Shown: positions 50,435 to 60,069, counted from the stretch's first letter. The stretch: DNA of 64,000 nt from RGIG3159 sp034927685 (GCA_034927685.1 JAYFPO010000013.1:1-64000); one strand, 5' to 3'. Numbers and translations: made by a program. Notes: generated from the letters alone by a model not told the origin.

Positions 50435-53400
50435 TCACAGCGAAATCGCCGTGCCGGTCTGAAAGAAATAGAGAATCTTTTCCCGCACCGGCCTAGCAAA
50501 AATCCGGGACAGGGCGGCGGAGTATCCCTCAAGCTGGCCCCGGTAGTGCTCCGCCCGGGCCGCCTCACTGCCGGGAGACACCCGGTCGGTTTTGAAATCG
50601 ATCACCGTCACGCCGTCCTCCTCCAGCAGGCAGCAGTCCGTCACGCCCTGCAGGAGAATTTTTTCTCCCGCCGCGTCCGGTGATACCAGACCGGCGTCCA
50701 CCAGCACGGAGAACTTAAATTCGCGCCGAACCTCTTCGGCGTGCAGAATCCGCTGCCCCAGAGACACATGGAAAAATGCGAGAATCGCTTCCTGATCCAC
50801 TGCCGCCGCCTGGGCCTCGGTCAAAAATTCCTCCTCGCGCAGACGGCGCAGCTCAGCCAGGAGTCCGTCCCTCGTCTCGCATTGGGCATAGCGAAGAAAC
50901 TGCATGGCGAGGTGCAGGGCGGTGCCCGCCTCCGCCGGAGTCAGCGACCGCTCCAGGAAGGCCGGTCTGGAGGACCGCCGGGCCGGAGGCTGCGCCTGGT
51001 CCGAAATTTCCTCATCTAGCCGCCGCCCCTTGAGCTGGGTTGCGGTCAGCTTGCTGGGTAAGCGGCCCGCCGCCTCGTGCGGATACCGATATTGGAGCGC
51101 AAGCCGCAGCGCCTCAGAGTCCGGCAGGTCCGGCTCCGCCCGGCGCTCCGCTCCGTCCCAGACGGAAACCGGCTCCCGCAGTACCGCGCTGCCGCTGTGC
51201 AGCAGGATGCGCCATGGGTCTTTCGACGCAGCCGTTTGGGCGGGTGCGCCGCAGACGGCGTGCAGTTCGCCCGCCTCCGTTCTGATCAGCGCCGCCGCCA
51301 GCACCCAATCGCCCATGCAGGAGACGCTTGCCGCCAGTTGTCCCGGCGTCGCGAGCTCCAGCATCCGCCGCAGGCGGCGGAGCTTGCTTTCCAGATAGTC
51401 GGCGCAGTAGGTCATAATCAGCCGTTCCCGGGCGCGAGTCATGGCCACATAGAGGATCCGCAGCTCCTCGGAAACCGCCTCGTCCCGCAACCGGCGGGCC
51501 AGCGCCTGCTTGGCCGCCGAGGGATACCGCACCTTCCGGCGCAGATCGGTGACATTGGACGCCACGCCCAGCGCCGGATGCGTCAGCACTGGCCGGCGCA
51601 GATCGTCCAGATTGAACGCCTTAGACAGCCCCGCCAGTACCACCACGGGGTATTCCAGCCCCTTGGACTTGTGAATGGAGGTAAGCAGCACAGCGTCCTG
51701 GCTCTGGGTTTCCGCCGCCGCCAGGCCGGTCTCCCGCAGGTCCCGGAGCTGCCGCACGAAGGAAACCAGGTCTCCGCCGCCCTGCCCGCAGTTCATGACG
51801 ACCGCGCGAAACTGCCGCAGATTGGCCGCCCGCGCCGCGCCGCCGGGCATTGCGCGGAAAATTGCCTCCGCATCGGTCTCCCGCAGGAGCGCGTCGTAGA
51901 GGGCGCAAAGGCCGTCCTGCTCCTGCACGGTCCGCAGACGGTCCAGCATGGCGAGGAACGCCGTGCTCTTTTCCGTGCTTGCGGCACGGAGCGCATCGTA
52001 ACTATCGCCCTCCCGGGTTTTTCCGCGGATTTCCGCGAGGTCGTCCGCCGTGAAGCCGCAAAGGGGGCTGGCCAGCACCGCCAGCAGTGGAATGTCCTGA
52101 TGGGGATTTTCCACAGTTTCCAGCAGGGATGAAACCACCTGCAACTCCGTGGACTTTAAGATATCCTCGCCGGTGTCGCAGAAGCAGGGAATTCCCGCTC
52201 CCTGCAGCGCTGCCAGATAGGCAGGCGACGCCGACCGCGGCGAGCGCAGCAAAATGGCAATGTCACCGGGGCGGATGGGCCGTGTGCTCCCCTGCTCCGC
52301 CACCGGCACGCCCTCCCGCAGCAGGGCAGCGATGCGCGCGGCCACGAAAGCGGCCTCCACCTCATCCTTTTTGGGATTGCGCTCCTCCCCGCCGCCGTCA
52401 AAATCCAGGCTGACGCAGTGCAGCTCCACCGGCGGCTCCGCCGGGGACGGGAACGCCAATCCCGCCTGTAGTGCCTCCGCCTCGCCGTAGTCGAGGTCGC
52501 CGGTCCGCCCCGACATGGAGAGGGAAAATACGTCGTTGACCGCCGAGAGAATTTCCGGGCGGGAGCGGAAGTTCTCCGACAGCGCGATCTTGCGCGGCTC
52601 CCCTGTCTCCGCCTCTTCACAGGGCCGGAAGGTCCGGTATTTTTGGAGAAAAATCCCGGGATCGGCCAGACGGAAGCGGTAGATCGACTGCTTGACATCG
52701 CCGACCAGGAAAAGGTTCCGCTCCTCCCGGGACACCGCCCGGAAGATCGCGTCCTGCACCTCGTTGCTGTCCTGATACTCGTCCACCATGATTTCGGCGT
52801 AGCGCTGGGAAATCTCCCGGGCCATGGCCGTGGGCCGGGCTCCGCCGCCGTAGAGCAGCCGAAGCGCCTCGTGCTCCAGATCGCTGAAATCCAGCATATG
52901 GCGGCGGCGCTTCTCCTTCCGATAGTGCGCGCCAAAGAGCTCCGTCAGGCGCAGCGCACCGCGGATGCCGGGCGCGATTTGCCGGATTTCCTCCGCCGCC
53001 TCCTGCGAGGTAAGGCGGAAGATCCGCATCTGGCGCTTGATTTTTTCCATGCAGTCGCGCCGCGCCTCGGCGACCAGCTCCTTCCGATCCGGGTCGCCGC
53101 ACTTGCGCACCGCCTTCAGGCGGCCGAACTCCGGCATTCCCAGCGCCGCCGCGGCATCCCAGCTTTCGCAGGCCCGCAGGGCACGCAGCGCATCCAGATT
53201 GTCCCGGAACGTCGGGCCGTAGGCCGCCTCCAGCGTCTCGTCGTCCGCCATTTCCAGAAGCGCGCGTTCCATGACGCCGATGCAGTCGTCCAGCGTCAGG
53301 GCAAGCTGCCGCAGCAGGGTTTCGCCCCAGACAGTTTCCCCGAAATCCGCCCCTTCCGGCAAGTCCAGTTTTTCCGCGCTGCCGTGAAGCCAGCCGGCGG

Positions 53401-53965
53401 GGTCCCGGTGGCTCTGGGACTTGTCGTAGAGTCCCAGCACAATTTCCGCCAGCGCGCGGTCGTCCCGACCGCCGCCCAGGGTGTCGGCAAATGCCAGAAA
53501 TTCCGGCTCCGCCGCCTCATAACGCTCCCCCACGGCCTGCTCCACCACGCGCTCCCGCAGCGCTCTGGTCTCCAGCTCCTCGCCCACGCGGAAGTCCGCC
53601 GGGATATCCAGCAGGTAGGCGTTTTCCCGTAACAGGTTGGCGCAGAACGAATGGACCGTGGAGATTTCCGCGAGGTAGATTCTGGTGAGCTGCCGCTGCA
53701 GATAGCGGTTGCCCGGCTCTTGTGCCAGACGCTCCTGCATGGCCGCCTGAATTTTCCCCCGCAGCTCCGAGGCCGCCGCCTTCGTATAGGTAATCATCAG
53801 AAATTCGTCGATCTGATGGGGGTTCGTCTCGCTGAGCACCATGGAGAGCAAACGGTCCACCAGCACCTTGGTCTTACCGGAGCCCGCCGCCGCCGATACC
53901 AGCAGCGCGCCGCCCCGGTCTTCCACCGCCGCCCGCTGGGCGGCGGTCAATCGCACTTCAGCCAT
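50435..53965 (-). CDS. addA: ATP-dependent helicase/nuclease subunit A (AddA)
   Basis: Helicase-nuclease subunit that processes double-strand breaks for RecA-dependent repair. The 1176-residue protein has UvrD-type motifs: Walker A SAAAGSGKTKVLV (about 24-36), Walker B region IMVDEYQDSNEVQDAIF, VGDVKQSIYRFRLADP, and motif VI VAMTRARERLIMTY. The C-terminal nuclease is VIDFKTDRVS followed by a Tyr/Gln-containing helix. I start at 53965, where GAGGAGGAACGGC precedes the ATG and the protein opens AEVRLTAAQRAAVE; this overlaps addB by 8 bases. The frame is open further up but that is addB sequence. Confidence 0.96.
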   Translation of the reverse strand: MAEVRLTAAQRAAVEDRGGALLVSAAAGSGKTKVLVDRLLSMVLSETNPHQIDEFLMITYTKAAASELRGKIQAAMQERLAQEPGNRYLQRQLTRIYLAEISTVHSFCANLLRENAYLLDIPADFRVGEELETRALRERVVEQAVGERYEAAEPEFLAFADTLGGGRDDRALAEIVLGLYDKSQSHRDPAGWLHGSAEKLDLPEGADFGETVWGETLLRQLALTLDDCIGVMERALLEMADDETLEAAYGPTFRDNLDALRALRACESWDAAAALGMPEFGRLKAVRKCGDPDRKELVAEARRDCMEKIKRQMRIFRLTSQEAAEEIRQIAPGIRGALRLTELFGAHYRKEKRRRHMLDFSDLEHEALRLLYGGGARPTAMAREISQRYAEIMVDEYQDSNEVQDAIFRAVSREERNLFLVGDVKQSIYRFRLADPGIFLQKYRTFRPCEEAETGEPRKIALSENFRSRPEILSAVNDVFSLSMSGRTGDLDYGEAEALQAGLAFPSPAEPPVELHCVSLDFDGGGEERNPKKDEVEAAFVAARIAALLREGVPVAEQGSTRPIRPGDIAILLRSPRSASPAYLAALQGAGIPCFCDTGEDILKSTELQVVSSLLETVENPHQDIPLLAVLASPLCGFTADDLAEIRGKTREGDSYDALRAASTEKSTAFLAMLDRLRTVQEQDGLCALYDALLRETDAEAIFRAMPGGAARAANLRQFRAVVMNCGQGGGDLVSFVRQLRDLRETGLAAAETQSQDAVLLTSIHKSKGLEYPVVVLAGLSKAFNLDDLRRPVLTHPALGVASNVTDLRRKVRYPSAAKQALARRLRDEAVSEELRILYVAMTRARERLIMTYCADYLESKLRRLRRMLELATPGQLAASVSCMGDWVLAAALIRTEAGELHAVCGAPAQTAASKDPWRILLHSGSAVLREPVSVWDGAERRAEPDLPDSEALRLALQYRYPHEAAGRLPSKLTATQLKGRRLDEEISDQAQPPARRSSRPAFLERSLTPAEAGTALHLAMQFLRYAQCETRDGLLAELRRLREEEFLTEAQAAAVDQEAILAFFHVSLGQRILHAEEVRREFKFSVLVDAGLVSPDAAGEKILLQGVTDCCLLEEDGVTVIDFKTDRVSPGSEAARAEHYRGQLEGYSAALSRIFARPVREKILYFFQTGTAISL

Positions 53966-56900
53966 GCCGTTCCTCCTCTCGCAGTCTCGCCCAGAATTCC
54001 TCCGCCTTTTTCGCGGCAAGGTACCGCATCTCCGGCGCGCAGCTGTCCAGATGGCAGACCGCGGCAAAGCCGCAGTAGCGGCAGGCGGATGTTTCATTCC
54101 CTTGGAAATAGGGATTGGGCCGGACACTGCCGCCCAGGATTTCGTCGGTGATGCGCTGCAGCGTTTTTTCCACATGGCCACGCAGCAGCCGCAGCTCCTC
54201 GCCGTTCGCCAGATCGCCATGGAGGTTTCCCTCCTTGTCGGCCGTGCAGGGCAGATAAACCGGCTGGTCCTCGTATTCCTCCATGGCGCGCAGCAAGTGC
54301 GCGTCGTCCAGCAGCAGGCCGCTGCGCCGCGCCTCTTTTTGGCGGTGCAGCGCCGCCTCCTCGTCCGTTGGCCGCTCCGGCTCCGTAATGACCGGCGTCC
54401 TCGCCGGGAAATAGAGCACGCCCGCGGGACGCACCGCCCTGCCCCAGAGCGTCTCCCCGCTCTTTTCCAGCGCGAAGAGATAAATCAGCATCTGCATTCC
54501 CATGCCGTTCAGCACGTCGGAGTAACTGAAGGCCTTTTTCCCGGTCTTGTAGTCCACCACCCGGACATAGTCGGCCTCCGTAGTGCGCAGCAAATCCACC
54601 CGGTCCACGAAGCCCACCACGCGGCTCTCGCCCAGACGCCCCTGCACCTCAATGGGCGGCAGCGTGCCGCCCGGCGCGAAGTCCAGCTCGTAGGCGCTTG
54701 GCTGGAATTGCGACCGGCGCAGCTCGTCCCGCAGGCCGTCCACGACCTCCCGTACCTCCAGCAAATTGCGCTCGTAGAGATAGCGAAAGCGCGGCTCCTT
54801 CTCCGCGAGATCCCCAACGGTCTCCGCCGTAAAGGCACGGATTCCCTCCTCCGCGATGGCCCGCACCCGCGCCTCCGGCACCGCCGCGAAGCCGCCCTCC
54901 TCCTGCACCTGGCGGGCCGTATGCTCCAGCACCGCATGGACGAAGGTCCCGAAGATCGGCGCGTCCATGGCGGCCTCCTTTCGCTCCCTGGCACGCAGGC
55001 CGTACTGAAAGAAATAGGCGCATCGGCAGGCGGAAAACAGATCGATCCGGGAGGCGGATAACTGTAGCGTCTTCTGGTAGACCGCCTCCACCGCGTCCCT
55101 GGACAGCGTGCCGAGGCCGTAGCCCGCCCGCCCGCGGATGATCTCCGCCTCTGCCCGGGCGCCCGGCAGCGCGATGGAGTCGAGCAGCGCCCCGAGGGCG
55201 CTATCTTCCGCGCAGGCGGCCAACAGGCGGCCTGCGTCCTGCTCGCAGGACAGCAGCGGCAGTGGGGACGCCTCCCGGACCGGGGCGTTCGGATAGAGCA
55301 TCGCAAGCCGCCGGAACAGATAGGACGGCGCTTCGCCCGCATAGCTCAGGAAGAGAATGTCCGCGCCGCCGCACAGCACATCGTAGACCCCGGCCAGCTC
55401 CCGGTCCATTTTTCCGGTTTTGTCCGGCGCGAGGTGCAGGTCGGAATCCCGCTCCAGCACCGTGCGCTCCTGCTCCGTCAGAATGCCGCTCTCCGGCGTG
55501 AAGGCGGGCAGCGCGCCGTCGTCCGCGCCAAGCACCAGCAGCGCCTTTGGAGACTGGCAGCGCAGCGCTGCAAGATCGCCCACCGTGACGCAATCTAGCC
55601 CCGCCGGAATGGTGCCGAGACGGCAGCGGCTCAAAAGCTGCCGCAGCATGGCGGAAAAGTCCTCCGCGCTGCGCACTGTCGCGCCCAGCACCAGAGAGAG
55701 CTGCTCCATCGCGGAAAGGCAGATTTCGTAGAGCTGCCCGAATTCCTGCCCCCGCTGGTCGGCGGGGCCGCGTCCCTCGGCCAGGGCGTTCAGGCGTTCC
55801 TCCGCCCGAAGCTCCCGCAAGAAGGCATAGAGCGCCCGTACCTGCCCGTCTGTATCGGCGGCCCGGCCCAGCCCTTCCTTGAGGCGCAGGAGCGGTCCTC
55901 CCGCCTGCTCGCGCCACCGGTTCAGTTCCGCGAGCCGCGCCGCCGCCGCCTCGTCCACGGGCGCGCCGTAACCATCCGGGTGCATGGTCCACGGCTTCTG
56001 CCACCGGCTGCCGGAAATGCGCCAGATCAGCACATAATTTTGCAGCCGGTCACAGGCGTCCCGGTCCAGCGGACCGAGCGGTGACTTCAAAAAGGCGAAT
56101 ACGTCCTCCGGCTCCATGCCGCCTGAGGCGCTGTCCAGCGCGGAGAGCACCGCGCGGATACAGGTCTCCCGCAGAAGGTCCTCCCGACCGCTGAAGTAAG
56201 CCGGAAGCCCGCAGCCCGCCAGCATGGGGCGCAGCAGCGGCATATACCTGTCGCGATCCGTACAGGCGACGGCGATATCCCGGCAGCGATAGCCCGCCAT
56301 GACAAGGCGGCGAATCTCCCGCACCGCCTCGGCGCACTCCGCCTCCGGGTTCCCGGCGCGGCAGAGACGCACCGCGTCCGTCTCCCGCGACTGTGCCCCG
56401 TCCCAGGAAAACAGGTGCTTCCGCAGAAAGGCGGAGTCGCCGCCGTCCTCCAGTGTATGTACCTCCACCTCGTTTCCGGTCTCCTCCGCCGTGCGCAGCA
56501 AAAAGGCCGCCGTCTCCCGGGCCGCCCGGAACACCGGCTCGCCCTCGCGGCAGTCGTCGCAGACCAGGGCCGCCGTCACCGGGCGATTTCGGCGCAGCAG
56601 CGTTCGGATCAGCTCGGCCTGCAGACCTGTAAAATCGGTAAATCCGTTCAAATAGAAGGTCTTATCCTCGGAAAAATCCGTCTCCCAGAGCAATTCCCGC
56701 AGCCGCTCCAGCTTGGCGGAGGGGTCCGCCCTGCCGGTTTGGCAGACCGCGTCGTAGCTCTCCAGAATCAGGGAAAGCTCCTGCAATTTCTGGGCAAACG
56801 CGCCCTCAAACAGCCCCGAAGCGCCCTGCAACTCCCGCGCGCCGATGCCGTAGTTTTTGAACTCTTCAATTTGCAGGGCAAGCTGGGCGATCAGCTCCGG

Positions 56901-57239
56901 CTTCGTCCGGGCGGCGGCATAGACCTTCAGCCGGGGCTGCGCCTGCTCCAGCGCCAGCGCCAGGGCGGTAAAGCGGCCGCCGTCGTCCAGCGTCTCGCGG
57001 CTGACGCCGCCATAGACCGAAAAGGCCCGGTCCGCCAGTCTCGTGAAACTGAGCACCTCGGCGTACAGGCTGACCGTATCGCCGCAGACTTCGCAGAGCG
57101 ACCGCTCCGCCTCATGGGAAAACTGCTCCGGCACAATCAGAATCTGCCCTGCTTTCCGCTCCCGCACGGCCTCCGCGATGCCGCCGAGCAGCGCTCTCGC
57201 GTTCTCCCGCCGGTCCGTACCCAGTATCAGCGTAAGCAC
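53958..57239 (-). CDS. addB: ATP-dependent helicase/deoxyribonuclease subunit B (AddB), degenerate P-loop
   Basis: Partner of AddA that degrades the opposite strand and in relatives recognises Chi. The 1093-residue protein keeps the nuclease site VVDYKTGKKAFSYSD (about residue 895). It also keeps the four cysteines of the structural 4Fe-4S cluster, the first in FSACRCAYFFQYG (about 738) and three in CRYCGFAAVC (about 1060). The N-terminus reads LILGTDRRENARALLGG where AddB normally has a G-R-x-G-S-G-K-T Walker A; the Lys-Thr is absent. The start is GTG at 57239. It has a promoter whose -35 box lies inside the spoIIR terminator. Confidence 0.9.
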   Translation of the reverse strand: MLTLILGTDRRENARALLGGIAEAVRERKAGQILIVPEQFSHEAERSLCEVCGDTVSLYAEVLSFTRLADRAFSVYGGVSRETLDDGGRFTALALALEQAQPRLKVYAAARTKPELIAQLALQIEEFKNYGIGARELQGASGLFEGAFAQKLQELSLILESYDAVCQTGRADPSAKLERLRELLWETDFSEDKTFYLNGFTDFTGLQAELIRTLLRRNRPVTAALVCDDCREGEPVFRAARETAAFLLRTAEETGNEVEVHTLEDGGDSAFLRKHLFSWDGAQSRETDAVRLCRAGNPEAECAEAVREIRRLVMAGYRCRDIAVACTDRDRYMPLLRPMLAGCGLPAYFSGREDLLRETCIRAVLSALDSASGGMEPEDVFAFLKSPLGPLDRDACDRLQNYVLIWRISGSRWQKPWTMHPDGYGAPVDEAAAARLAELNRWREQAGGPLLRLKEGLGRAADTDGQVRALYAFLRELRAEERLNALAEGRGPADQRGQEFGQLYEICLSAMEQLSLVLGATVRSAEDFSAMLRQLLSRCRLGTIPAGLDCVTVGDLAALRCQSPKALLVLGADDGALPAFTPESGILTEQERTVLERDSDLHLAPDKTGKMDRELAGVYDVLCGGADILFLSYAGEAPSYLFRRLAMLYPNAPVREASPLPLLSCEQDAGRLLAACAEDSALGALLDSIALPGARAEAEIIRGRAGYGLGTLSRDAVEAVYQKTLQLSASRIDLFSACRCAYFFQYGLRARERKEAAMDAPIFGTFVHAVLEHTARQVQEEGGFAAVPEARVRAIAEEGIRAFTAETVGDLAEKEPRFRYLYERNLLEVREVVDGLRDELRRSQFQPSAYELDFAPGGTLPPIEVQGRLGESRVVGFVDRVDLLRTTEADYVRVVDYKTGKKAFSYSDVLNGMGMQMLIYLFALEKSGETLWGRAVRPAGVLYFPARTPVITEPERPTDEEAALHRQKEARRSGLLLDDAHLLRAMEEYEDQPVYLPCTADKEGNLHGDLANGEELRLLRGHVEKTLQRITDEILGGSVRPNPYFQGNETSACRYCGFAAVCHLDSCAPEMRYLAAKKAEEFWARLREEERHG

Positions 57240-57265
57240 CCGATCACCCGCCTTCCGTTTCCCCC

Positions 57266-57294
57266 ATTATAATGCGCGCAGCGCAAAGCCGCAA
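57266..57294 (-). promoter_or_regulatory. Promoter of addBA
   Basis: TTGCGG (57294-57289) and TATAAT (57271-57266) on the minus strand with a 17-base spacer. The -35 box is part of the hairpin after spoIIR. Confidence 0.7.
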
Positions 57295-57322
57295 GCCCGG
57301 AAAACCCGGACTTGCGGCTTTG
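57284..57322 (-). terminator. Hairpin after spoIIR
   Basis: CAAAGCCGCAAG (57284-57295) pairs with CTTGCGGCTTTG (57311-57322), with a further CCGG/CCGG pairing inside. There is no T-run after it on the minus strand, so it may be a partial terminator. Confidence 0.6.
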
Positions 57323-57328
57323 AAGCGA

Positions 57329-57919
57329 TTAACCCTGTAACGCGGCGCGGAGTTTGGAAAACAGCTCCAGCAGGAAAAAGCGCACCGTCACATCCGGGTC
57401 GTCCTCGGTCATCAGTCGGATGTCACTGTCCGAGAGGCCGCCCGAGACGGCGACCGTCTCGAATTCCTCCGTCGTGGCGGCCGTGCAGACCGCCGGAAAC
57501 GCCACACACCACCAGTTATGTCCACCGGCCTCGCCGATCTGCACCCGCAGGGACAAGTACTTCCCGGCAGGCAATGAAAAGGTCTCATACTTCCGCGTCT
57601 CATACCATTCCGGCGACAGGGATACGGTCACGTCCTTCCCGGCCACCGCCGACGCCACATCCGCCAGCTCCTCGGCGTTTCCCGCCAGTGCCTGGGCCGC
57701 TTCCTCCCGGGTCCCGCAGGTCTTCGTCAACGCGGTCACGCGGGACAGCACCGCGTCACGAACCTCCAGCTTCACCGCCTGGTCCTCCGCGGAGTCCGAA
57801 TTAGCCAGCACATGGATGCGGATCAGCTCCGCGGAAAGGCTCTCCTGTTCCAGCAGCACACCCGCGAACAGGAGCCACACCGCCGTAATTGAAATGAAAC
57901 AAATGCAAACTTTTTTCAT
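57329..57919 (-). CDS. spoIIR: Stage II sporulation protein R (SpoIIR)
   Basis: Forespore-secreted signal that activates SpoIIGA processing of pro-sigma-E during sporulation. The 196-residue protein has a signal sequence (KKVCICFISITAVWLLFAGV). The family signature LIRIHVLANSDSAEDQAVKLEVRDAVL is seen here as two parts: IRIHVLANSDS and QAVKLEVRDAVL. The C-terminal GEAGGHNWWCVAFPAVC also matches. I start at the ATG at 57919, eight bases after GGCGG; an in-frame GTG sits at 57928. A hairpin with a T-run lies directly before the ATG and buries the ribosome site. The gene marks the organism as a spore former, at least by ancestry. Confidence 0.94.
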   Translation of the reverse strand: MKKVCICFISITAVWLLFAGVLLEQESLSAELIRIHVLANSDSAEDQAVKLEVRDAVLSRVTALTKTCGTREEAAQALAGNAEELADVASAVAGKDVTVSLSPEWYETRKYETFSLPAGKYLSLRVQIGEAGGHNWWCVAFPAVCTAATTEEFETVAVSGGLSDSDIRLMTEDDPDVTVRFFLLELFSKLRAALQG

Positions 57920-57925
57920 AAAAAA

Positions 57926-57954
57926 CACCGCCTATACTGCAAGTATAGACGGCG
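57926..57954 (-). terminator. Hairpin with T-run immediately before spoIIR
   Basis: CACCGCCTATAC (57926-57937) pairs with GTATAGACGGCG (57943-57954), 12 bp including two G-U pairs on the transcribed strand, followed at once by six T and the spoIIR ATG. It looks like the terminator of ispE, but it also contains the spoIIR ribosome site. Confidence 0.75.
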
Positions 57955-57964
57955 TTTCTCTAAT

Positions 57965-58831
57965 TTAATCAATTTCCCCGTTGGTAGTGAGGAAGGTTTC
58001 CGGATATTTTTTATGCAGCTTTTCGCAGGCGGCGGCCGCGGCCTCAAACTCTGCGAACACACCAAACACCGCCGTGCCGGAACCGGTCATTCGGGCGTTC
58101 AGCGCGCCGTACTGGCAGAGCTGCTGCCGAAGCTTGCCGATCTCCGGCGCCCGCTCCTCCGCCAGAGTCTCGAATACGTTGTAGAGATTGGCGGCGATCT
58201 GGGAGACATTCTGATTCCGCATGCCGTTCACGAGCTTTCTGGTCCCCGGCGCTTCGGGGATACCCCGCGCGTCCAGCAGGTCGAACATTTCCTTCGTAGA
58301 AAGGGACGTCTCGGGCTTGCAGATGACGTAAAACGCCTGCGGCTCATGGATAATCGGCAGCAGAATTTGACCGCGCTCCTCCGCGATGGCCGTACCGCCC
58401 AACACGCAGAAAGGCACGTCGCTGCCGATCTCGCTGCCCAGCTTGCAGAGCGCGTCCAGCGAGAGCGGCTTGCCATAGTGGACGTCCAGCGCCCGCAGCA
58501 GGGCCGCGGCGTCAGTGCTGCCGCCGGCCAATCCTGCCCCCATCGGAATTCGCTTGAGGATATGAACGGTCAGGCCGTCCGGGTCCTCCCCGGTGGCCGC
58601 GAAAAAGCGTTCCGCCGCCTTCCAGCAGAGGTTTTCTTCGTTCTTCGGCACGTCGTCCTGATCGGAGTCGATCAGCCACGGCTGCTTCGTGCCGAGCTGG
58701 ATCTCCATGTCGTCCCGCAGCGTCACGGCCTGCATCACCGACTCGATGTTATGATATCCGTCGTCCCGTTTTCCGACAACATTCAAATACAGGTTCAGTT
58801 TTGCGTAAGCGCTGGCGTAGAGTGCAATCAC
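57965..58831 (-). CDS. ispE: 4-diphosphocytidyl-2-C-methyl-D-erythritol kinase
   Basis: Phosphorylates CDP-methylerythritol in the MEP isoprenoid pathway. The 288-residue GHMP kinase has AYAKLNLYLNVVGKRDDGYH with catalytic Lys, the ATP motif IPMGAGLAGGSTDAAALLRAL with GSTDAA, EIGSDVPFC and the C-terminal ARMTGSGTAVFGVF motif. The start codon is GTG at 58831, overlapping the DUF1015 stop as GTGA; GGAAGGAAG precedes it. Pairing of ispE with spoIIR is common in Clostridia. Confidence 0.96.
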   Translation of the reverse strand: MIALYASAYAKLNLYLNVVGKRDDGYHNIESVMQAVTLRDDMEIQLGTKQPWLIDSDQDDVPKNEENLCWKAAERFFAATGEDPDGLTVHILKRIPMGAGLAGGSTDAAALLRALDVHYGKPLSLDALCKLGSEIGSDVPFCVLGGTAIAEERGQILLPIIHEPQAFYVICKPETSLSTKEMFDLLDARGIPEAPGTRKLVNGMRNQNVSQIAANLYNVFETLAEERAPEIGKLRQQLCQYGALNARMTGSGTAVFGVFAEFEAAAAACEKLHKKYPETFLTTNGEID

Positions 58832-60069
58832 TTAATCTTTCTTCCTTCCAGATAGTAGCGTTTTTCTCTTGCATGGCCCATGGAGAAGGTCTTACGCGGC
58901 AAGACGCCGTCGGCGATGACGCCGCGGAACAGCTGACTTTTTTCCATCGCGGGCAGCTGGAATCCAATGGCGCCGCCCTGTCCGGCCAGCCGGATCAGCT
59001 CGTCGTCGTCATGGATATAGTCAATCTTGCCGGGATGCTCCTTCAGATACGGGTCGAGGAAGCTCTGCAGCGCGCCGACGGCAAGCTGGCTTCTGGCCTT
59101 GTCCAGATACACTGTGCCGGACTCTTTGCCGATATACCAGCGGACGGGGAAGCCTCCTTCGGCGCAGGCGCTTTCCTCCAGCGCCCGCAGCAGGGCGTGG
59201 GGATCGGTGTCCGTGATGACACGGTGAATTGGCTCAAAGGCCTGTGCTTCGTCGTGGATATTCTCCAGTTCCACCAGCGCGTAGCGGGCCGGATGGTTCG
59301 AGAGGTCCTTGCCGGGATTCTGTGCCTTCAGCTCCTCATAGCAGGACTTCGCCGTGGCCAGAGAGTGGTTGCCGTCGCCAACGGCGAATACCATGGGCGT
59401 ACCATTAAGATCCTTGTATTTTTCGCCGACCGAGGCGGAATACGCCGTCAGCACCTCGTGAAACGTCTCCACGTCCGCGCCGGAGACCAGCCAGCCTGCG
59501 ATGTGGCCGCCGCCTTCCATGAGGTCGAAGTCATAGAGCTTGGGCAGCAGGTCCTTCCTGGCGGCAATCGGCTCAATCAGGCGCTTTTCATGGTCGTCAC
59601 AAAGCATCAGGATATGCGGCAGCTCGATGGGCGCGTTGCGCCGCACCCGCTGGCGGGGCGGAATCCGCTCTACTACCGTGCGTTCCGTAGCGCGAATCGC
59701 AGAGGTGGAGCCGGCGGCATAGTCATAGGCGTCCAGGTCGACCATGCCGACGAGGCCCTTCCGAATTGCGCCATTTTCCAGTGTCCGTTCCACATAGACA
59801 AAGCTGTTGCCATAGATTTTGAAAATGTCGCGCTCCATATACTGCGCCATGGTTTTATTGATCTCGGCGGTATGCGTCGCCTCCTGCTCCGTTCCCAACT
59901 CCGCTTCCGGCAAAATCAGGTTGATGGTAGACGGCATCCCCTCCGCGTTTTTACGGACCCGGTCCCAATATGCATGGTCGGAGGTAAACTGATCGCAGGC
60001 GATTACCGCCCATTTGTCCATCGCATTGGTCTTAGGCAGAAGAATGTCGGCAGGTAAAAAAGCGTTCAT
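58828..60069 (-). CDS. DUF1015 family protein
   Basis: A 413-residue cytoplasmic protein of a widely conserved family without firm function; some genomes link it to serine or HTH-type genes. Landmarks are the opening NAFLPADILLPK, KWAVIACDQFTSDHAYW, and the family signature FAVGDGNHSLATAKSCYEEL with its GDGNHS. I start at 60069, eight bases after AAGGA; the frame extends upstream across the promoter. It heads the transcript DUF1015-ispE, overlapping ispE by 4 bases, with spoIIR after the hairpin. Catalytic activity is not known. Confidence 0.88.
   Translation of the reverse strand: MNAFLPADILLPKTNAMDKWAVIACDQFTSDHAYWDRVRKNAEGMPSTINLILPEAELGTEQEATHTAEINKTMAQYMERDIFKIYGNSFVYVERTLENGAIRKGLVGMVDLDAYDYAAGSTSAIRATERTVVERIPPRQRVRRNAPIELPHILMLCDDHEKRLIEPIAARKDLLPKLYDFDLMEGGGHIAGWLVSGADVETFHEVLTAYSASVGEKYKDLNGTPMVFAVGDGNHSLATAKSCYEELKAQNPGKDLSNHPARYALVELENIHDEAQAFEPIHRVITDTDPHALLRALEESACAEGGFPVRWYIGKESGTVYLDKARSQLAVGALQSFLDPYLKEHPGKIDYIHDDDELIRLAGQGGAIGFQLPAMEKSQLFRGVIADGVLPRKTFSMGHAREKRYYLEGRKIK

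Noticed and set aside
57905..57964. A sigma-F promoter for spoIIR
   Set aside because: A GTATA box exists in the hairpin arm, but the matching -10 would fall inside the coding sequence, so the transcript would lack the start. I could not support it.
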